A DNA stretch of 64,000 nt. Source: Pseudomonas entomophila (GTDB taxonomy: Bacteria; Pseudomonadota; Gammaproteobacteria; Pseudomonadales; Pseudomonadaceae). The position numbers and the translations under genes are program-made. The notes beneath the pieces were generated by a model. It did not search any database. It had not been told where the DNA came from and was given only the letters and a program-made list of their open reading frames with translations. Positions 1 through 8,754 of this stretch are shown one piece after another. How positions within the stretch are numbered: the first letter of the stretch is position 1; each line of letters starts with the position of its first letter. The stretch lies in contig NZ_CP063832.1 of the NCBI RefSeq assembly GCF_023277925.1, forward strand, positions 1,645,001 to 1,709,000. Direction: 5' to 3'.

Positions 1-94
1 CAGGCGGCAAGCGGCGCCAAATAAAATGTACTAACTTGTTAATTAGCTTGCTAAGGGCATACACTGCGCCGTATTCCACCTGCGAGATCCCTGC

Positions 95-2491
95 ATGAAA
101 GACACACCGCGCGCCTCAACCCTCATCCTGGTCGGCCTGGGCGTGGTCATCGCCCTGCTCGGCCTGTTACTGGCCGCCGGCGGCATGAAACTGGCCGGCC
201 TGGGCGGCTCCTGGTACTTCCTCATCGGCGGCCTGGCCATGGCTATCGCCGGTGTGCTCATCGCCCGCCGCAAGCCGGTCGGTGCCTGGCTGTACGCCGT
301 GTTCCTGACCGGCACCGCGCTCTGGGCGGTGAGCGACGCCGGCCTGGTGTTCTGGCCGCTGTTCTCACGCCTGTTCATGTTCGCCGCGATCGGCCTGGTG
401 GTGGCGCTGGCCTACCCGCAACTGGTGCGGCGCAAGGCCCGTGGCGCCTATTATGTGGCCGGTGTGCTGGCCGTGCTGCTGGCCATCGCCGCGGGCAACC
501 TGTTCGTCGCCCACCCCAGCGTCGCCCCCACCGGCAAGGGCCCGGGCCTGACCCCGGTCGAGGCCGGCCACCAGCAGAAAGACTGGGCCCACTACGGCAA
601 TACCGAGGGCGGCAGCCGCTTCGCCGCGCTGGACCAGATCAACCGCGGCAACGTCGACCAGCTCAAGGTGGCCTGGACCTACCACACCGGCGACGTGGCC
701 ATCAGCGATGGCAATGGCGCGGAAGACCAGCTGACCCCGCTGCAGGTCGGCGACAAGGTGTTCATCTGCACCCCGCACAACAACCTGATCGCCCTCGATG
801 CCGATACCGGCAAGGAACTGTGGAAGAACGCGATCAACGCCCAGTCCAAGGTCTGGCAACGTTGCCGCGGCATGGCCTATTTCGACGCCAGCGCCCCCAT
901 CGCCCAGCCCACTCAACCGAACAGCTCGCCAATCACCACCGCCAGCGTACCGGCCGGCGCCAACTGCCAGCGTCGCCTACTGACCAACACCATCGACGGC
1001 CGCCTGATCGCCGTCGACGCCGACACCGGTGCGTTCTGCCAGGGCTTCGGCGATAACGGCCAGGTCGACCTCAAGGCGGGCCTGGGTGACGTGCCCGATG
1101 CTTACTACCAACTGTCTTCGGCGCCGCTGATGGCTGGCACCACCGTGGTGGTGGGCGGCCGTATCGCCGACAACGTGCAGACTGACATGCCCGGCGGCGT
1201 GATTCGTGGCTTTGATGTGATCACCGGCGCCATGCGCTGGGCCTTCGACCCCGGCAACCCGTTGGACCGCAATGCCCCGGCCAAAGGCAAGAGCTACGTG
1301 CGCAGCACCCCCAACAGCTGGGCACCGATGTCCTACGACCCGGCAATGAACACGCTGTTCCTGCCGATGGGCTCCTCCTCCACCGACATCTACGGGGTCG
1401 AACGCAGCCAGCTGGACCACAGGTACGGCGCCTCGGTGCTGGCCCTGGACGCCACCACCGGCAACGAAAAGTGGGTGTACCAGACGGTGCACAACGACCT
1501 GTGGGATTTCGACCTGCCGATGCAACCAAGCCTGGTCGACTTCACCCGAGACGACGGCCAGACCGTGCCTACCGTGGTGATCGGCACCAAGGCTGGGCAG
1601 ATCTATGTACTCGACCGCGCCACCGGCAAGCCGCTGACCCAAGTCGATGAGGTGCCGGTCAAGCCCGGCAACATTCCCAACGAGCCGTATTCCCCGACCC
1701 AGCCGAAGTCCGTCGGCATGCCGCAAATCGGCGCACAGACACTAACCGAGTCGGACATGTGGGGCGCCACCCCCTATGACCAACTGCTGTGCCGCATCGA
1801 CTTCAAGACGATGCGCTACGACGGCCTGTACACCGCGCCCGGCACCGACCTGTCGCTGAGCTTCCCAGGCTCGCTGGGTGGCATGAACTGGGGCAGCATT
1901 TCCACCGACCCGGTGCACGGTTTCATCTTCGTCAACGACATGCGCCTGGGCCTGTGGATCCAGATGCTCCCGTCGCAGAACCAGGGCTCGGCGGCCTCCG
2001 GTGGCGAGGCACTGAACACCGGTATGGGTGCGGTGCCGCTCAAGGGCACCCCTTACGCGGTGAACAAGAACCGCTTCCTGTCGGTGGCCGGCATCCCCTG
2101 CCAGGCCCCGCCGTTCGGTACCCTGACCGCCATCGACATGAACACCCGGCAGATCGCCTGGCAGGTGCCGGTTGGCACCGTCGAGGACACCGGCCCGCTG
2201 GGGATCCGTATGCACCTGCCGATCAAGATCGGCCTGCCGACGCTGGGTGGCACCCTGGCGACCCAAGGTGGCCTGGTGTTCATCGCCGGCACCCAGGACT
2301 TCTACTTGCGCGCCTACGACAGCGGCAATGGCAACGAGATCTGGAAGGCTCGCCTGCCGGTCGGCAGCCAGGGTGGCCCGATGACCTATGTGTCGCCCAA
2401 GTCCGGCAAGCAGTACGTGGTGGTCACCGCTGGCGGCGCGCGCCAATCGACCGACCGTGGCGACTATGTGATGGCCTACGCATTGCCATAG
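95..2491 (+). CDS. gcd: Membrane-bound PQQ-dependent glucose dehydrogenase
   Basis: This 798-residue quinoprotein oxidises periplasmic glucose to glucono-lactone and passes the electrons to ubiquinone, the first step of the direct oxidative glucose pathway of pseudomonads. The first ~140 residues hold about five hydrophobic helices that anchor it in the inner membrane. The rest is a PQQ beta-propeller with repeated motifs such as WTYHTGD, DTGKELWK, SSPITT and GGMNWGS. Length and architecture match Gcd of the P. putida group (about 800 residues). The start is the ATG at 95, which directly precedes the first membrane helix; the Shine-Dalgarno is weak. It appears monocistronic and is followed by a REP element. 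Identification is by family features. Confidence 0.95.
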   Translation: MKDTPRASTLILVGLGVVIALLGLLLAAGGMKLAGLGGSWYFLIGGLAMAIAGVLIARRKPVGAWLYAVFLTGTALWAVSDAGLVFWPLFSRLFMFAAIGLVVALAYPQLVRRKARGAYYVAGVLAVLLAIAAGNLFVAHPSVAPTGKGPGLTPVEAGHQQKDWAHYGNTEGGSRFAALDQINRGNVDQLKVAWTYHTGDVAISDGNGAEDQLTPLQVGDKVFICTPHNNLIALDADTGKELWKNAINAQSKVWQRCRGMAYFDASAPIAQPTQPNSSPITTASVPAGANCQRRLLTNTIDGRLIAVDADTGAFCQGFGDNGQVDLKAGLGDVPDAYYQLSSAPLMAGTTVVVGGRIADNVQTDMPGGVIRGFDVITGAMRWAFDPGNPLDRNAPAKGKSYVRSTPNSWAPMSYDPAMNTLFLPMGSSSTDIYGVERSQLDHRYGASVLALDATTGNEKWVYQTVHNDLWDFDLPMQPSLVDFTRDDGQTVPTVVIGTKAGQIYVLDRATGKPLTQVDEVPVKPGNIPNEPYSPTQPKSVGMPQIGAQTLTESDMWGATPYDQLLCRIDFKTMRYDGLYTAPGTDLSLSFPGSLGGMNWGSISTDPVHGFIFVNDMRLGLWIQMLPSQNQGSAASGGEALNTGMGAVPLKGTPYAVNKNRFLSVAGIPCQAPPFGTLTAIDMNTRQIAWQVPVGTVEDTGPLGIRMHLPIKIGLPTLGGTLATQGGLVFIAGTQDFYLRAYDSGNGNEIWKARLPVGSQGGPMTYVSPKSGKQYVVVTAGGARQSTDRGDYVMAYALP

Positions 2492-2562
2492 ACCGCGTCG
2501 TCCCCGTTCGCCGGCAAAGCCCGTGTAGGTGGGGCTGCAGGTCAAGGCGACCTTCTGGCGCC

Positions 2563-2638
2563 CTGTAGCAGCCCGCCTTGGTGGCGAATTTCAGAACCGG
2601 GGCTGCCCCCGGTTCGCCAGCAAGGCTGGCTCCTACAG
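2563..2638. repeat. REP-type inverted repeat pair
   Basis: A CTGTAGCAGC copy is followed by an inverted copy ending GGCTGGCTCCTACAG, with an inner GGGGGCAGCCCC-like palindrome between. This is the P. putida-type extragenic palindrome. It lies between gcd and the APC permease and may protect mRNA ends or stop transcription. Confidence 0.6.
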
Positions 2639-2749
2639 CGTTGCGCCAGCTTTTTGCTCTGCATCGACCACATTTTTACTAATTTCCCCACCCCGGCCCC
2701 TGTTCCACTATCTGGCGCAACTACAACAACAACGAGCGGGGAAACTCTC

Positions 2750-4141
2750 ATGAGTGCAAGTGCATCCGTGCCTGCCAGCGTGCAGCACGATCAAGCCGGT
2801 TTTCGCCGGGTCCTGGGGCTGGGGTCGCTGCTGGCGGTGGCGGTCGGCCTGGTGGTATCGCAAGGGGTGATGGTGATGATGCTCCAGGGCGTCGGCGCCG
2901 CTGGCCTGGGCTTCATCGTACCGTTGGGGCTGGCCTACCTGCTGGCCCTGAGCTACGCCTGCTCCTTCTCCGAACTGGCCCTGCTGGTGCCGCGCGCCGG
3001 CAGCCTGTCGAGCTACACCGAGGTCGCCCTCGGGCACTTCCCAGCCATCCTCGCCACCTTCTCCGGCTACGTGGTGGTGGCGATGTTCGCCCTCTCGGCC
3101 GAACTGCTGCTCCTGGACCTTATCATCGGCAAGGTCTACCCCGGCGTGTTCCCCCAGTACAGCGTGGCATTTGGCGTACTGGCCGTGTTCACCCTGCTCA
3201 ACCTCATGGGCATCGACATCTTCGCCAAGTTGCAGAGCGCCATGGCGGTGGTGATGGTCGTGGTGCTGTTGATCCTCGGCGTCGCCGCGATCAGTAAAGG
3301 CCATGCCGAGGGCGCCACCACCACGCTGCTGCACGTTGACTGGAACCCCATGGGCGCGGGCGTGCTGGCCTTGACCGCCATGGCCGTGTGGGGGTTCGTC
3401 GGCGCCGAGTTCGTCTGCTCGCTGGTGGAAGAAACCCGCAAGCCCGAGCGCAATATCCCGCGCTCGATGATGATCGGCCTGACCGTGATCTTCGCCACCA
3501 TCGGCCTGTACGGCTTGGGCGCGCTGTTCCTGGTGCCACGCGAGGCCTTGGCCAGCGATGCGCTGCCGCATTACCTGTTCGCCACTACCGTGTTCGGCAA
3601 GACCGGCGAGATGTTCCTGGTGATCGCCGCAGTGACCGCCACCTGCAGCACCCTGAATACCTCCCTGGCCGCCATTCCGAGGATGCTCTACGGCATGGCC
3701 TGCAATGGCCAGGCATTCCCGCAGTTCAAACGGCTCAGCCCGCGTGCGCGCACACCGTGGGTGGCGGTGCTGTTCGTCGCGGCGATCACCGGCCTGCCGA
3801 TCCTGCTGATGGGCCAGGACGCCGCGGCGATCAACCTGTTGCTACTGGCGGCTGCGCTGGCCTGGTTGCTGGCCTACATCATCGTCCATCTCGATGTCAT
3901 CGCCCTGCGCCATCGCTACCCGCACCTGACGCGGCCTTTCCGTACGCCGTTCTATCCGCTGCCGCAGTTGTTCGGTATCGGCGGCATGCTGTATGCGATC
4001 TGGAACGCCTCGCCCAGTCCGGACATGAGCCTGAAGATCTTTGGTACGGCGGGCGTGGTGCTGGCGGTGGTATCGCTGATCGCACTGGTGTGGATCAAAG
4101 TGGTGATGAAAAAACCGCTGCTGCGGCCTGAACCACTCTAA
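2750..4141 (+). CDS. APC-family amino acid permease
   Basis: A 463-residue polytopic inner-membrane protein with about 12 hydrophobic segments. It belongs to the amino acid-polyamine-organocation superfamily. The first helix carries the glycine-rich substrate-binding stretch typical of the family (LGLGSLLAVAVGLVVSQG), and the motif WGFVGAEFVCSLVEETRKPERNIPR corresponds to the conserved helix 6 - loop region. The start is the ATG at 2750 behind GGGGAAACTC; a longer in-frame extension from 2654 would add only non-hydrophobic sequence overlapping the REP region. Substrate cannot be told from sequence; amino acids or polyamines are the usual ones. It stands alone and is convergent with the methyltransferase that follows. 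Confidence 0.85.
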   Translation: MSASASVPASVQHDQAGFRRVLGLGSLLAVAVGLVVSQGVMVMMLQGVGAAGLGFIVPLGLAYLLALSYACSFSELALLVPRAGSLSSYTEVALGHFPAILATFSGYVVVAMFALSAELLLLDLIIGKVYPGVFPQYSVAFGVLAVFTLLNLMGIDIFAKLQSAMAVVMVVVLLILGVAAISKGHAEGATTTLLHVDWNPMGAGVLALTAMAVWGFVGAEFVCSLVEETRKPERNIPRSMMIGLTVIFATIGLYGLGALFLVPREALASDALPHYLFATTVFGKTGEMFLVIAAVTATCSTLNTSLAAIPRMLYGMACNGQAFPQFKRLSPRARTPWVAVLFVAAITGLPILLMGQDAAAINLLLLAAALAWLLAYIIVHLDVIALRHRYPHLTRPFRTPFYPLPQLFGIGGMLYAIWNASPSPDMSLKIFGTAGVVLAVVSLIALVWIKVVMKKPLLRPEPL

Positions 4142-4145
4142 AGCG

Positions 4146-4191
4146 GACGTGGCGTTCAGCGCTTGCGCCCGATCACGCCGAACGCCACGTC
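4146..4191. terminator. Inverted repeat between convergent genes
   Basis: GACGTGGCGTTC (4146-4157) and GAACGCCACGTC (4180-4191) are a perfect 12-bp inverted repeat with a 22-nt loop, just after the permease stop and covering the last codons of the minus-strand methyltransferase. There is no clear T run. It is a plausible bidirectional transcription stop. Confidence 0.4.
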
Positions 4192-4908
4192 ACCGATGTA
4201 GATGGCCGATGTCGCCCGGCGCTCGGCGTCCAGGCGGGCCTGCAAAGTCTCGATGCCGACCTGCCTCGCCGTCGCCACGCCCAGGGCGACGATCCGTGGC
4301 AGGCAGGCGCGGACGATATCGCCCAAGGCGTAGGGCTGATCGGGTGCCTGTACCAGCAACTCGGCGCGCAGATCCTCGACGGCGAGCCCCGCTTCACTGA
4401 AGAGGCGCTGCAGGTTGAAACCGATGTGCAAGTCCGCCCCTTCGAGGGCGATCATGCGCTGCAGCCAAAGTTGAACCTTGCGGTGCAGCGGGAACGGTTC
4501 GAGGCTGGCCGGCACCAGGGTCGTGTCATGCTCTTGAAACACCATCACCCCGCCAGGTAACAGATGCCGAGCCAGCGTGCGCAAGGCCTTCACCCCATCC
4601 GCCTGGTACATCAGGACCCGACGACCAACGATGGCGTCGAACCACCCGAGGCTATCCGGCAGCGCGTACAGATCACACGGGATGAACATCGGTGTCGCAG
4701 CGCCTGCAGGCGCTTCGCGTTGGCCTGCGCACGCGAGCGCCTCGACCTGCTGGTCGACGCCGACCACCGCGCCGTCTCGCCCCACGAGCCTGGCCAGCAG
4801 CCAGGTCACATCGCCCTTGCCACAGCCCACGTCGAGTACCCGCATGCCAGGGCCGATCTCGGCATCGAGCAGCAGCCGGGTGGTGAAATCCGTTGTCGAA
4901 AGTGCCAT
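4156..4908 (-). CDS. Class I SAM-dependent methyltransferase
   Basis: A 250-residue protein with the class I methyltransferase fold. Motif I is RVLDVGCGKGDVTWLLA (S-adenosylmethionine-binding glycine loop), followed by the acidic residue of motif II in VVGVDQQ, and a motif IV/V region around LPDSLGWFDAIVGRRVLMY. This arrangement resembles the UbiE/COQ5-like Methyltransf_11/31 group, acting on a small molecule of unknown identity. The ATG at 4908 was chosen because GGAG stands six bases upstream and the SAM domain begins shortly after; an 18-residue upstream extension is possible but lacks a better ribosome site. It is divergent from a second, unrelated methyltransferase at 5014, so the two may share a promoter region. 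Confidence 0.75.
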   Translation of the reverse strand: MALSTTDFTTRLLLDAEIGPGMRVLDVGCGKGDVTWLLARLVGRDGAVVGVDQQVEALACAGQREAPAGAATPMFIPCDLYALPDSLGWFDAIVGRRVLMYQADGVKALRTLARHLLPGGVMVFQEHDTTLVPASLEPFPLHRKVQLWLQRMIALEGADLHIGFNLQRLFSEAGLAVEDLRAELLVQAPDQPYALGDIVRACLPRIVALGVATARQVGIETLQARLDAERRATSAIYIGDVAFGVIGRKR

Positions 4909-5013
4909 GCGCCGCTCCTTCGCGAAGGAGCGCCAGTGTGCCGAGCAAAGGCTCACAGGCACAAGGGCGAATCTGCTCTATCCTCACTCCACCCCTGCCT
5001 GGCGAACCCGACC

Positions 5014-5682
5014 ATGACCACCCCCGACAACGCCCTGCTGCCCAGCTGGCAACACAATGCACCCGCCTGGATCGATGCCGTGCGCTCCGGCGCCATCGAA
5101 TCACGCCGTCAGGTCACCGACCAGGCAATCCTCGTTGCGCTGCTGGGGCGCCAGCCTGAGCGTGCCCTCGACCTGGGCTGTGGCGAAGGCTGGTTGCTGC
5201 GGGCCCTGGCTGATCGCGGGGTGCAAGCTGTCGGGGTGGATGGCGAAGCGACACTCGTCGACGCCGCACGGGCAGCGGGCTCGCCAAGCGTGTACCTGGC
5301 CAGCTACGCGCAACTGGCGGCAGGCGAAGTGGAGATTGGCCGCGACTATGACCTGATCTGTGCCAACTTCGCCCTGTTGCAGCAAGACATCATTCCCCTG
5401 CTCACGGCGATGCATGGCTTGCTCAAGCCCGGTGGCAGCCTGCTGATCCAGACCCTTCACCCCTGGACCGTGGCGGGCGGAGATTACCAGGATGGCTGGC
5501 GGGAGGAATCGTTTACCGGCCTTGCGGGTGATTGGCGACCGATGCCCTGGTATTTCCGCACGCTGTCCAGCTGGTTGAAGGCGGTGGAAATGGCAGGTTT
5601 CAGCCTCGTCGAGCTACAGGAGCCACAGCATCCGCAAAGCCCGGTACCACAGTCGCTGTTACTTGCTTGCCAACGCGCATAA
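5014..5682 (+). CDS. Class I SAM-dependent methyltransferase
   Basis: A 222-residue methyltransferase with motif I RALDLGCGEGWLLRALA, motif II VGVDGE, and a post-motif region CANFALLQQDIIPLLTAMHGLLKPGGSLLIQTLHP typical of the Methyltransf_11/23 families. The start is the ATG at 5014; a long open extension upstream is antisense to the neighbouring methyltransferase and has no coding support. The substrate is unknown. It is divergently oriented to the gene at 4156-4908 and about 45 bases before the end of the minus-strand SMP-30-like gene. Confidence 0.8.
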   Translation: MTTPDNALLPSWQHNAPAWIDAVRSGAIESRRQVTDQAILVALLGRQPERALDLGCGEGWLLRALADRGVQAVGVDGEATLVDAARAAGSPSVYLASYAQLAAGEVEIGRDYDLICANFALLQQDIIPLLTAMHGLLKPGGSLLIQTLHPWTVAGGDYQDGWREESFTGLAGDWRPMPWYFRTLSSWLKAVEMAGFSLVELQEPQHPQSPVPQSLLLACQRA

Positions 5683-5727
5683 CCCCGTAGGCGCCAGCCT
5701 TGCTGACGAACCGCCCCATCGCCAGGC

Positions 5728-6636
5728 TCAGGCCTCGGGCTCACCGTGGCCACTTTCAACCTCAGCCGTACTTTGCGAAACGGGCGGGCTCAAGCGCAAC
5801 ACACGATCACGACCGCCCTCTGCCAGCAGGTAACCGCCATGCCCGTCAGGCACGATGGCCTGGGGCGCCTTCAGGTAGCTCAACACGACATGCCGCGAAC
5901 CATCGCCATCGATGCGCAACAGGCGGGCACGGTGGGTGGAGTCCTCGCTGATCCACAGGCCACGCTGGTCGCAGAGCAGGAAGGTGGGGTTGCGCAAACC
6001 CTCGACCACCACCGGATCGTCGCCGTCCGCGTGGAGCGCACGGATCTTGCCAGTGGCCTTCTCGGTGTACAGCAGGCGCCCGTCGGCGCAGCGTGTCAGG
6101 CCTTCGGTCTCGGTCAGGCCAGCGCGCAGGACCTCAAGCTGCCCGTTGCGCCAGTCGTAACGCATCAACCGCCCGTCACCCTTGCGGTCTTCGATTGCAT
6201 AGAGATGATCGCCATCGTTGTACAGCCCCTGGACGTTGTTACCCTCGAACAGCACCGTGACCTGACCATTGCGCGACAGGCTGACCGGCGCCCCGCCCAC
6301 TTCCTGGCTGAACGCCCAGCCACCATCGACCGCCACCATGCCATCCGGCTTGGACAGGCCCTCGAGGACCACCACACGCTCACCGCTGGCGCTGATCTGC
6401 AGGATACTGCCCTTGCCGCCATTGAGCTCACGGCTGACCAGCAGGCTGCCATCGGCCTGGGGTAACAATGAGGCGGCGCGAGTCACCGAGTTGTGCAGCA
6501 CCTGCACCTCCCAGCCGTCGGCTGCCTGTACCGGGTAGAAGCTCTGCCAGGCAAAGAAGCCCAGGGTGCCGGCCACAAGGCCAGCCGTGGAGGCCAGGGC
6601 CAGGCGGACAGCTCGCCTGCGCAGGATTTGCGTCAT
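5728..6636 (-). CDS. Membrane-anchored SMP-30/gluconolactonase-like beta-propeller protein
   Basis: A 302-residue protein with one N-terminal hydrophobic helix (about residues 9-30, LALASTAGLVAGTLGFFAW) and a periplasmic part made of short repeated blades (GSLLVSREL, DGMVAVDGGWAFSQE, CADGRLLYTEKATGKI, LRNPTFLLCDQRGLWISED). This pattern fits the SMP-30/strictosidine-synthase-like six-bladed propellers, which include lactonases and sugar-binding proteins. No catalytic residue set is clear enough to assign an activity. The start is supported by AAGGAG seven bases upstream. It is divergent from the ureidoglycine aminohydrolase gene. Confidence 0.6.
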   Translation of the reverse strand: MTQILRRRAVRLALASTAGLVAGTLGFFAWQSFYPVQAADGWEVQVLHNSVTRAASLLPQADGSLLVSRELNGGKGSILQISASGERVVVLEGLSKPDGMVAVDGGWAFSQEVGGAPVSLSRNGQVTVLFEGNNVQGLYNDGDHLYAIEDRKGDGRLMRYDWRNGQLEVLRAGLTETEGLTRCADGRLLYTEKATGKIRALHADGDDPVVVEGLRNPTFLLCDQRGLWISEDSTHRARLLRIDGDGSRHVVLSYLKAPQAIVPDGHGGYLLAEGGRDRVLRLSPPVSQSTAEVESGHGEPEA

Positions 6637-6850
6637 CGAATCGGCTCCTTGGAAGAGCGCGTGATCCTAGCAAGGTGATGTGAAAAATTTGTCGAAGAGG
6701 AACAGTGTCATGACCCGGCAATAGTGGACAGCCTTGTTCCCCCGGCAGGTCATTTCCTGCAGCGGTATCTTCCTGTCTCGCTCAACGCCGGCGCTGCTCT
6801 GCACCCCAGGGAAACCTTGCCCTGGCAGCGAACCTGGAAATTCAAAAATC

Positions 6851-6865
6851 AAATACCGGGTATTT
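6851..6865. promoter_or_regulatory. Perfect 7-1-7 palindrome (candidate operator)
   Basis: AAATACC-G-GGTATTT is an exact inverted repeat with a one-base centre. It ends 11 bases upstream of a candidate -35 element at 6877, the usual place for a regulator binding site. The regulator is not identified in this window. Confidence 0.5.
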
Positions 6866-6876
6866 CAACATTTAAT

Positions 6877-6905
6877 TTGTGGATGCCACGAGCAGGCTCT
6901 TATGC
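6877..6905 (+). promoter_or_regulatory. Candidate sigma70 promoter
   Basis: TTGTGG (6877-6882), a 17-base spacer, and TTATGC (6900-6905) resemble a -35/-10 pair. It is 75 bases upstream of the aminohydrolase start at 6981. Assigned by eye. Confidence 0.4.
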
Positions 6906-6980
6906 TGTCCCTGCATCCCCTGCACGCACCGGCCGGTGTGGAGAAAGGCACGGGGAGAGAACAACAAGTCGAGACCGTTC

Positions 6981-7817
6981 ATGTCGAAACCTTCCTACTT
7001 CGCCCCCCACGGTGGGCACCCGGCTCAGACCGAGCTGCTGACTGACCGTGCCATGTTCACCGAAGCCTATGCCGTCATCCCCAAGGGCGTGATGCGTGAC
7101 ATCGTCACCAGCCACCTGCCGTTCTGGGACAAGATGCGCATGTGGGTCATCGCCCGCCCGCTGACCGGTTTCGCCGAGACCTTCTCCCAGTACATCGTCG
7201 AAGTCGCCCCCGAAGGCGGCAGCGAGCGCCCTGAGCTGGACCCGAACGCCGAAGCGGTGCTGTTCTTGGTCGAAGGCCAGATCGACATCACCGTCGAAGG
7301 CAAGCACCACACCCTGGTACCGGGCGGCTACGCCTTCCTCGCGCCAGGCGCCGAGTGGAGCCTGCGCAACAACAGCAAGGCCAACGTCACCTTCCACTGG
7401 CTGCGCAAGCACTACCAGAAAGTCGAGGGCCTGCCGGTTCCCGAGTCGTTCGTCACCCACCGTGACAACGCCACCGTCATCGAGATGCCGGGCACCGAAG
7501 GTGCGTGGAAGACCACCCGCTTCGTCGACATGGCCGACATGCGCCACGACATGCACGTCAACATCGTGACCTTCCAGCCGGGCGGCGTGATTCCGTTCGC
7601 CGAAACCCACGTCATGGAACACGGCCTGTACGTGCTCGAAGGCAAGGCGGTGTACCGCCTGAACCAGGACTGGGTCGAGGTCGAGGCCGGTGACTTCATG
7701 TGGCTGCGCGCCTTCTGCCCGCAGGCCTGCTATTCCGGCGGCCCTGGCCCGTTCAGCTACCTGCTGTACAAGGACGTCAACCGCCACGTGCACCTGACGC
7801 TCAACCCGCAGCGCTGA
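6981..7817 (+). CDS. allE: (S)-ureidoglycine aminohydrolase (bicupin)
   Basis: A 278-residue bicupin that hydrolyses (S)-ureidoglycine to (S)-ureidoglycolate and ammonia in allantoin (purine) breakdown, by analogy with E. coli AllE/YlbA. Two cupin halves are visible: the first around EAVLFLVEGQIDITVEGKHH, the second around IPFAETHVMEHGLYVLEGKAVY. The second half supplies the metal ligands of the family (E, H, H/Q pattern in FAETHVMEHG). Length agrees with the family (about 260-280). The ATG at 6981 was chosen because the conserved N-terminus (SYFAPHGGHPAQTELLTDRA) starts there, although the Shine-Dalgarno is indistinct. No other allantoin genes are adjacent, so it stands alone here. A hairpin terminator follows. 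Confidence 0.88.
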   Translation: MSKPSYFAPHGGHPAQTELLTDRAMFTEAYAVIPKGVMRDIVTSHLPFWDKMRMWVIARPLTGFAETFSQYIVEVAPEGGSERPELDPNAEAVLFLVEGQIDITVEGKHHTLVPGGYAFLAPGAEWSLRNNSKANVTFHWLRKHYQKVEGLPVPESFVTHRDNATVIEMPGTEGAWKTTRFVDMADMRHDMHVNIVTFQPGGVIPFAETHVMEHGLYVLEGKAVYRLNQDWVEVEAGDFMWLRAFCPQACYSGGPGPFSYLLYKDVNRHVHLTLNPQR

Positions 7818-7823
7818 TCGCCC

Positions 7824-7873
7824 TTCGCCGGCAAGCCGTCTCCCGCAGGGGCTGGCTTGCCGGCGAATTTCTT
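7824..7873 (+). terminator. Stem-loop with T-rich tail after allE
   Basis: TTCGCCGGCAAGCC (7824-7837) pairs with GGCTTGCCGGCGAA (7853-7866), followed by TTTCTTT. The 14-bp stem is REP-derived in sequence and works as a likely Rho-independent terminator. Confidence 0.65.
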
Positions 7874-7939
7874 TCCGTGGCAACCCCTCCGTTTGCCGCG
7901 CATACTGGCCACTCGTCCCCTGTGCGCGCGGTACCGGCC

Positions 7940-8539
7940 ATGAACCGCTACCCCCTGTTCGCCGCCTTGCTGTTGTCAGCCACCGCCCTGGCCGCCGGCG
8001 CCTGGAACCTGGCTTATGACCGCGAAGGCATCCGTGTCTATCTAAGCGCCGTCGCCGAGTCGCCTTACCAGCAATTCCGCGGCGTGAGCACCATGAAAGC
8101 CAGCGTACGCACCCTCACCGACTTGCAGGAAAACCTGCGAGTGGCCTGCAAATGGTTGTATGCCTGCGATCAGATGCGCCTTCTGGAGGTCGATGGCGAC
8201 AGCACCTGGGTGTACCTGACCACCAATCTACCCTGGCCCACCCTGCCTCGGGATATCGTGCTGAAGGTGCGCACCGAGCGTCTGGACGATGGCTCGCTGG
8301 TACGCCACCTGAGTGCAGAACCGAGCAAACTGCCCGAGCAGCCGGGGCTGATCCGTGTGCGCCACCTGCGGGGCGAATGGGTCATGAAGCCGTTGGGCGA
8401 ACGGCTGACCGAGGTCACCTACCAATTGCAGGCCGATCCGGCTGGTGATGTCCCAGGCTGGCTGGCCAACCGGTTCGTGGTCGACGCCCCGGTCGTTACG
8501 CTCAGAACGCTCAGGGCCGTTGCCGAACGGCAACACTGA
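7940..8539 (+). CDS. Secreted START-domain (lipid-binding-like) protein
   Basis: A 199-residue protein with a cleavable signal peptide (MNRYPLFAALLLSATALAAG) and one START/polyketide-cyclase-like domain. Recognisable family stretches are WNLAYDREGIRVYLS at the start, then YQQFRGVSTMKASVRTL, and a C-terminal half with GEWVMKPLGERLTEVTYQLQADPAGDVPGWLAN, where the PGWLxN motif is typical of bacterial START proteins. Such domains bind lipids or other hydrophobic ligands; the ligand here is unknown. The ATG at 7940 is set by the signal peptide. It is followed by a REP array. Confidence 0.75.
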   Translation: MNRYPLFAALLLSATALAAGAWNLAYDREGIRVYLSAVAESPYQQFRGVSTMKASVRTLTDLQENLRVACKWLYACDQMRLLEVDGDSTWVYLTTNLPWPTLPRDIVLKVRTERLDDGSLVRHLSAEPSKLPEQPGLIRVRHLRGEWVMKPLGERLTEVTYQLQADPAGDVPGWLANRFVVDAPVVTLRTLRAVAERQH

Positions 8540-8564
8540 CATCTCCTCCTTGACTGGCGCGGCC

Positions 8565-8656
8565 CTTGTAGGGGTCGGCTGTGCCAGCGAAGCAAGCGGC
8601 GCGGTGGATGGCACCGGCTACACCGGTGTTCGCCAGCAAAGCTGGCTCCTACAGGG
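8565..8656. repeat. Composite REP array
   Basis: CTTGTAGGGGTCGGCTGTGCCAGCG is followed by GCACCGGCTACACCGGTG and an inverted GCCAGCAAAGCTGGCTCCTACAG. This is a pair of opposed REP units with a palindromic centre between the START and MFS genes. Confidence 0.6.
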
Positions 8657-8754
8657 GTCAAGTGCTGCGCGAATTATTCGTTAGCCTGCTTCCTTTTTTG
8701 CCACGCAGCGCCCATCATGACGCCACGCCCCACCGCCTGCCCGCGAACGAGCCC

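Larger units (their letters stand above)
6637..6980. other. Divergent intergenic region upstream of the ureidoglycine aminohydrolase gene
   Basis: These 344 bases separate two divergent genes. They hold no credible gene. The right half carries a perfect palindrome and a sigma70-like promoter, listed separately, and is visibly AT-richer than the flanks. Confidence 0.7.

Noticed and set aside
4564..5013. 150-codon N-terminal extension of the second methyltransferase
   Set aside because: It runs antisense through the first methyltransferase and has no ribosome site; the ATG at 5014 begins the conserved domain.
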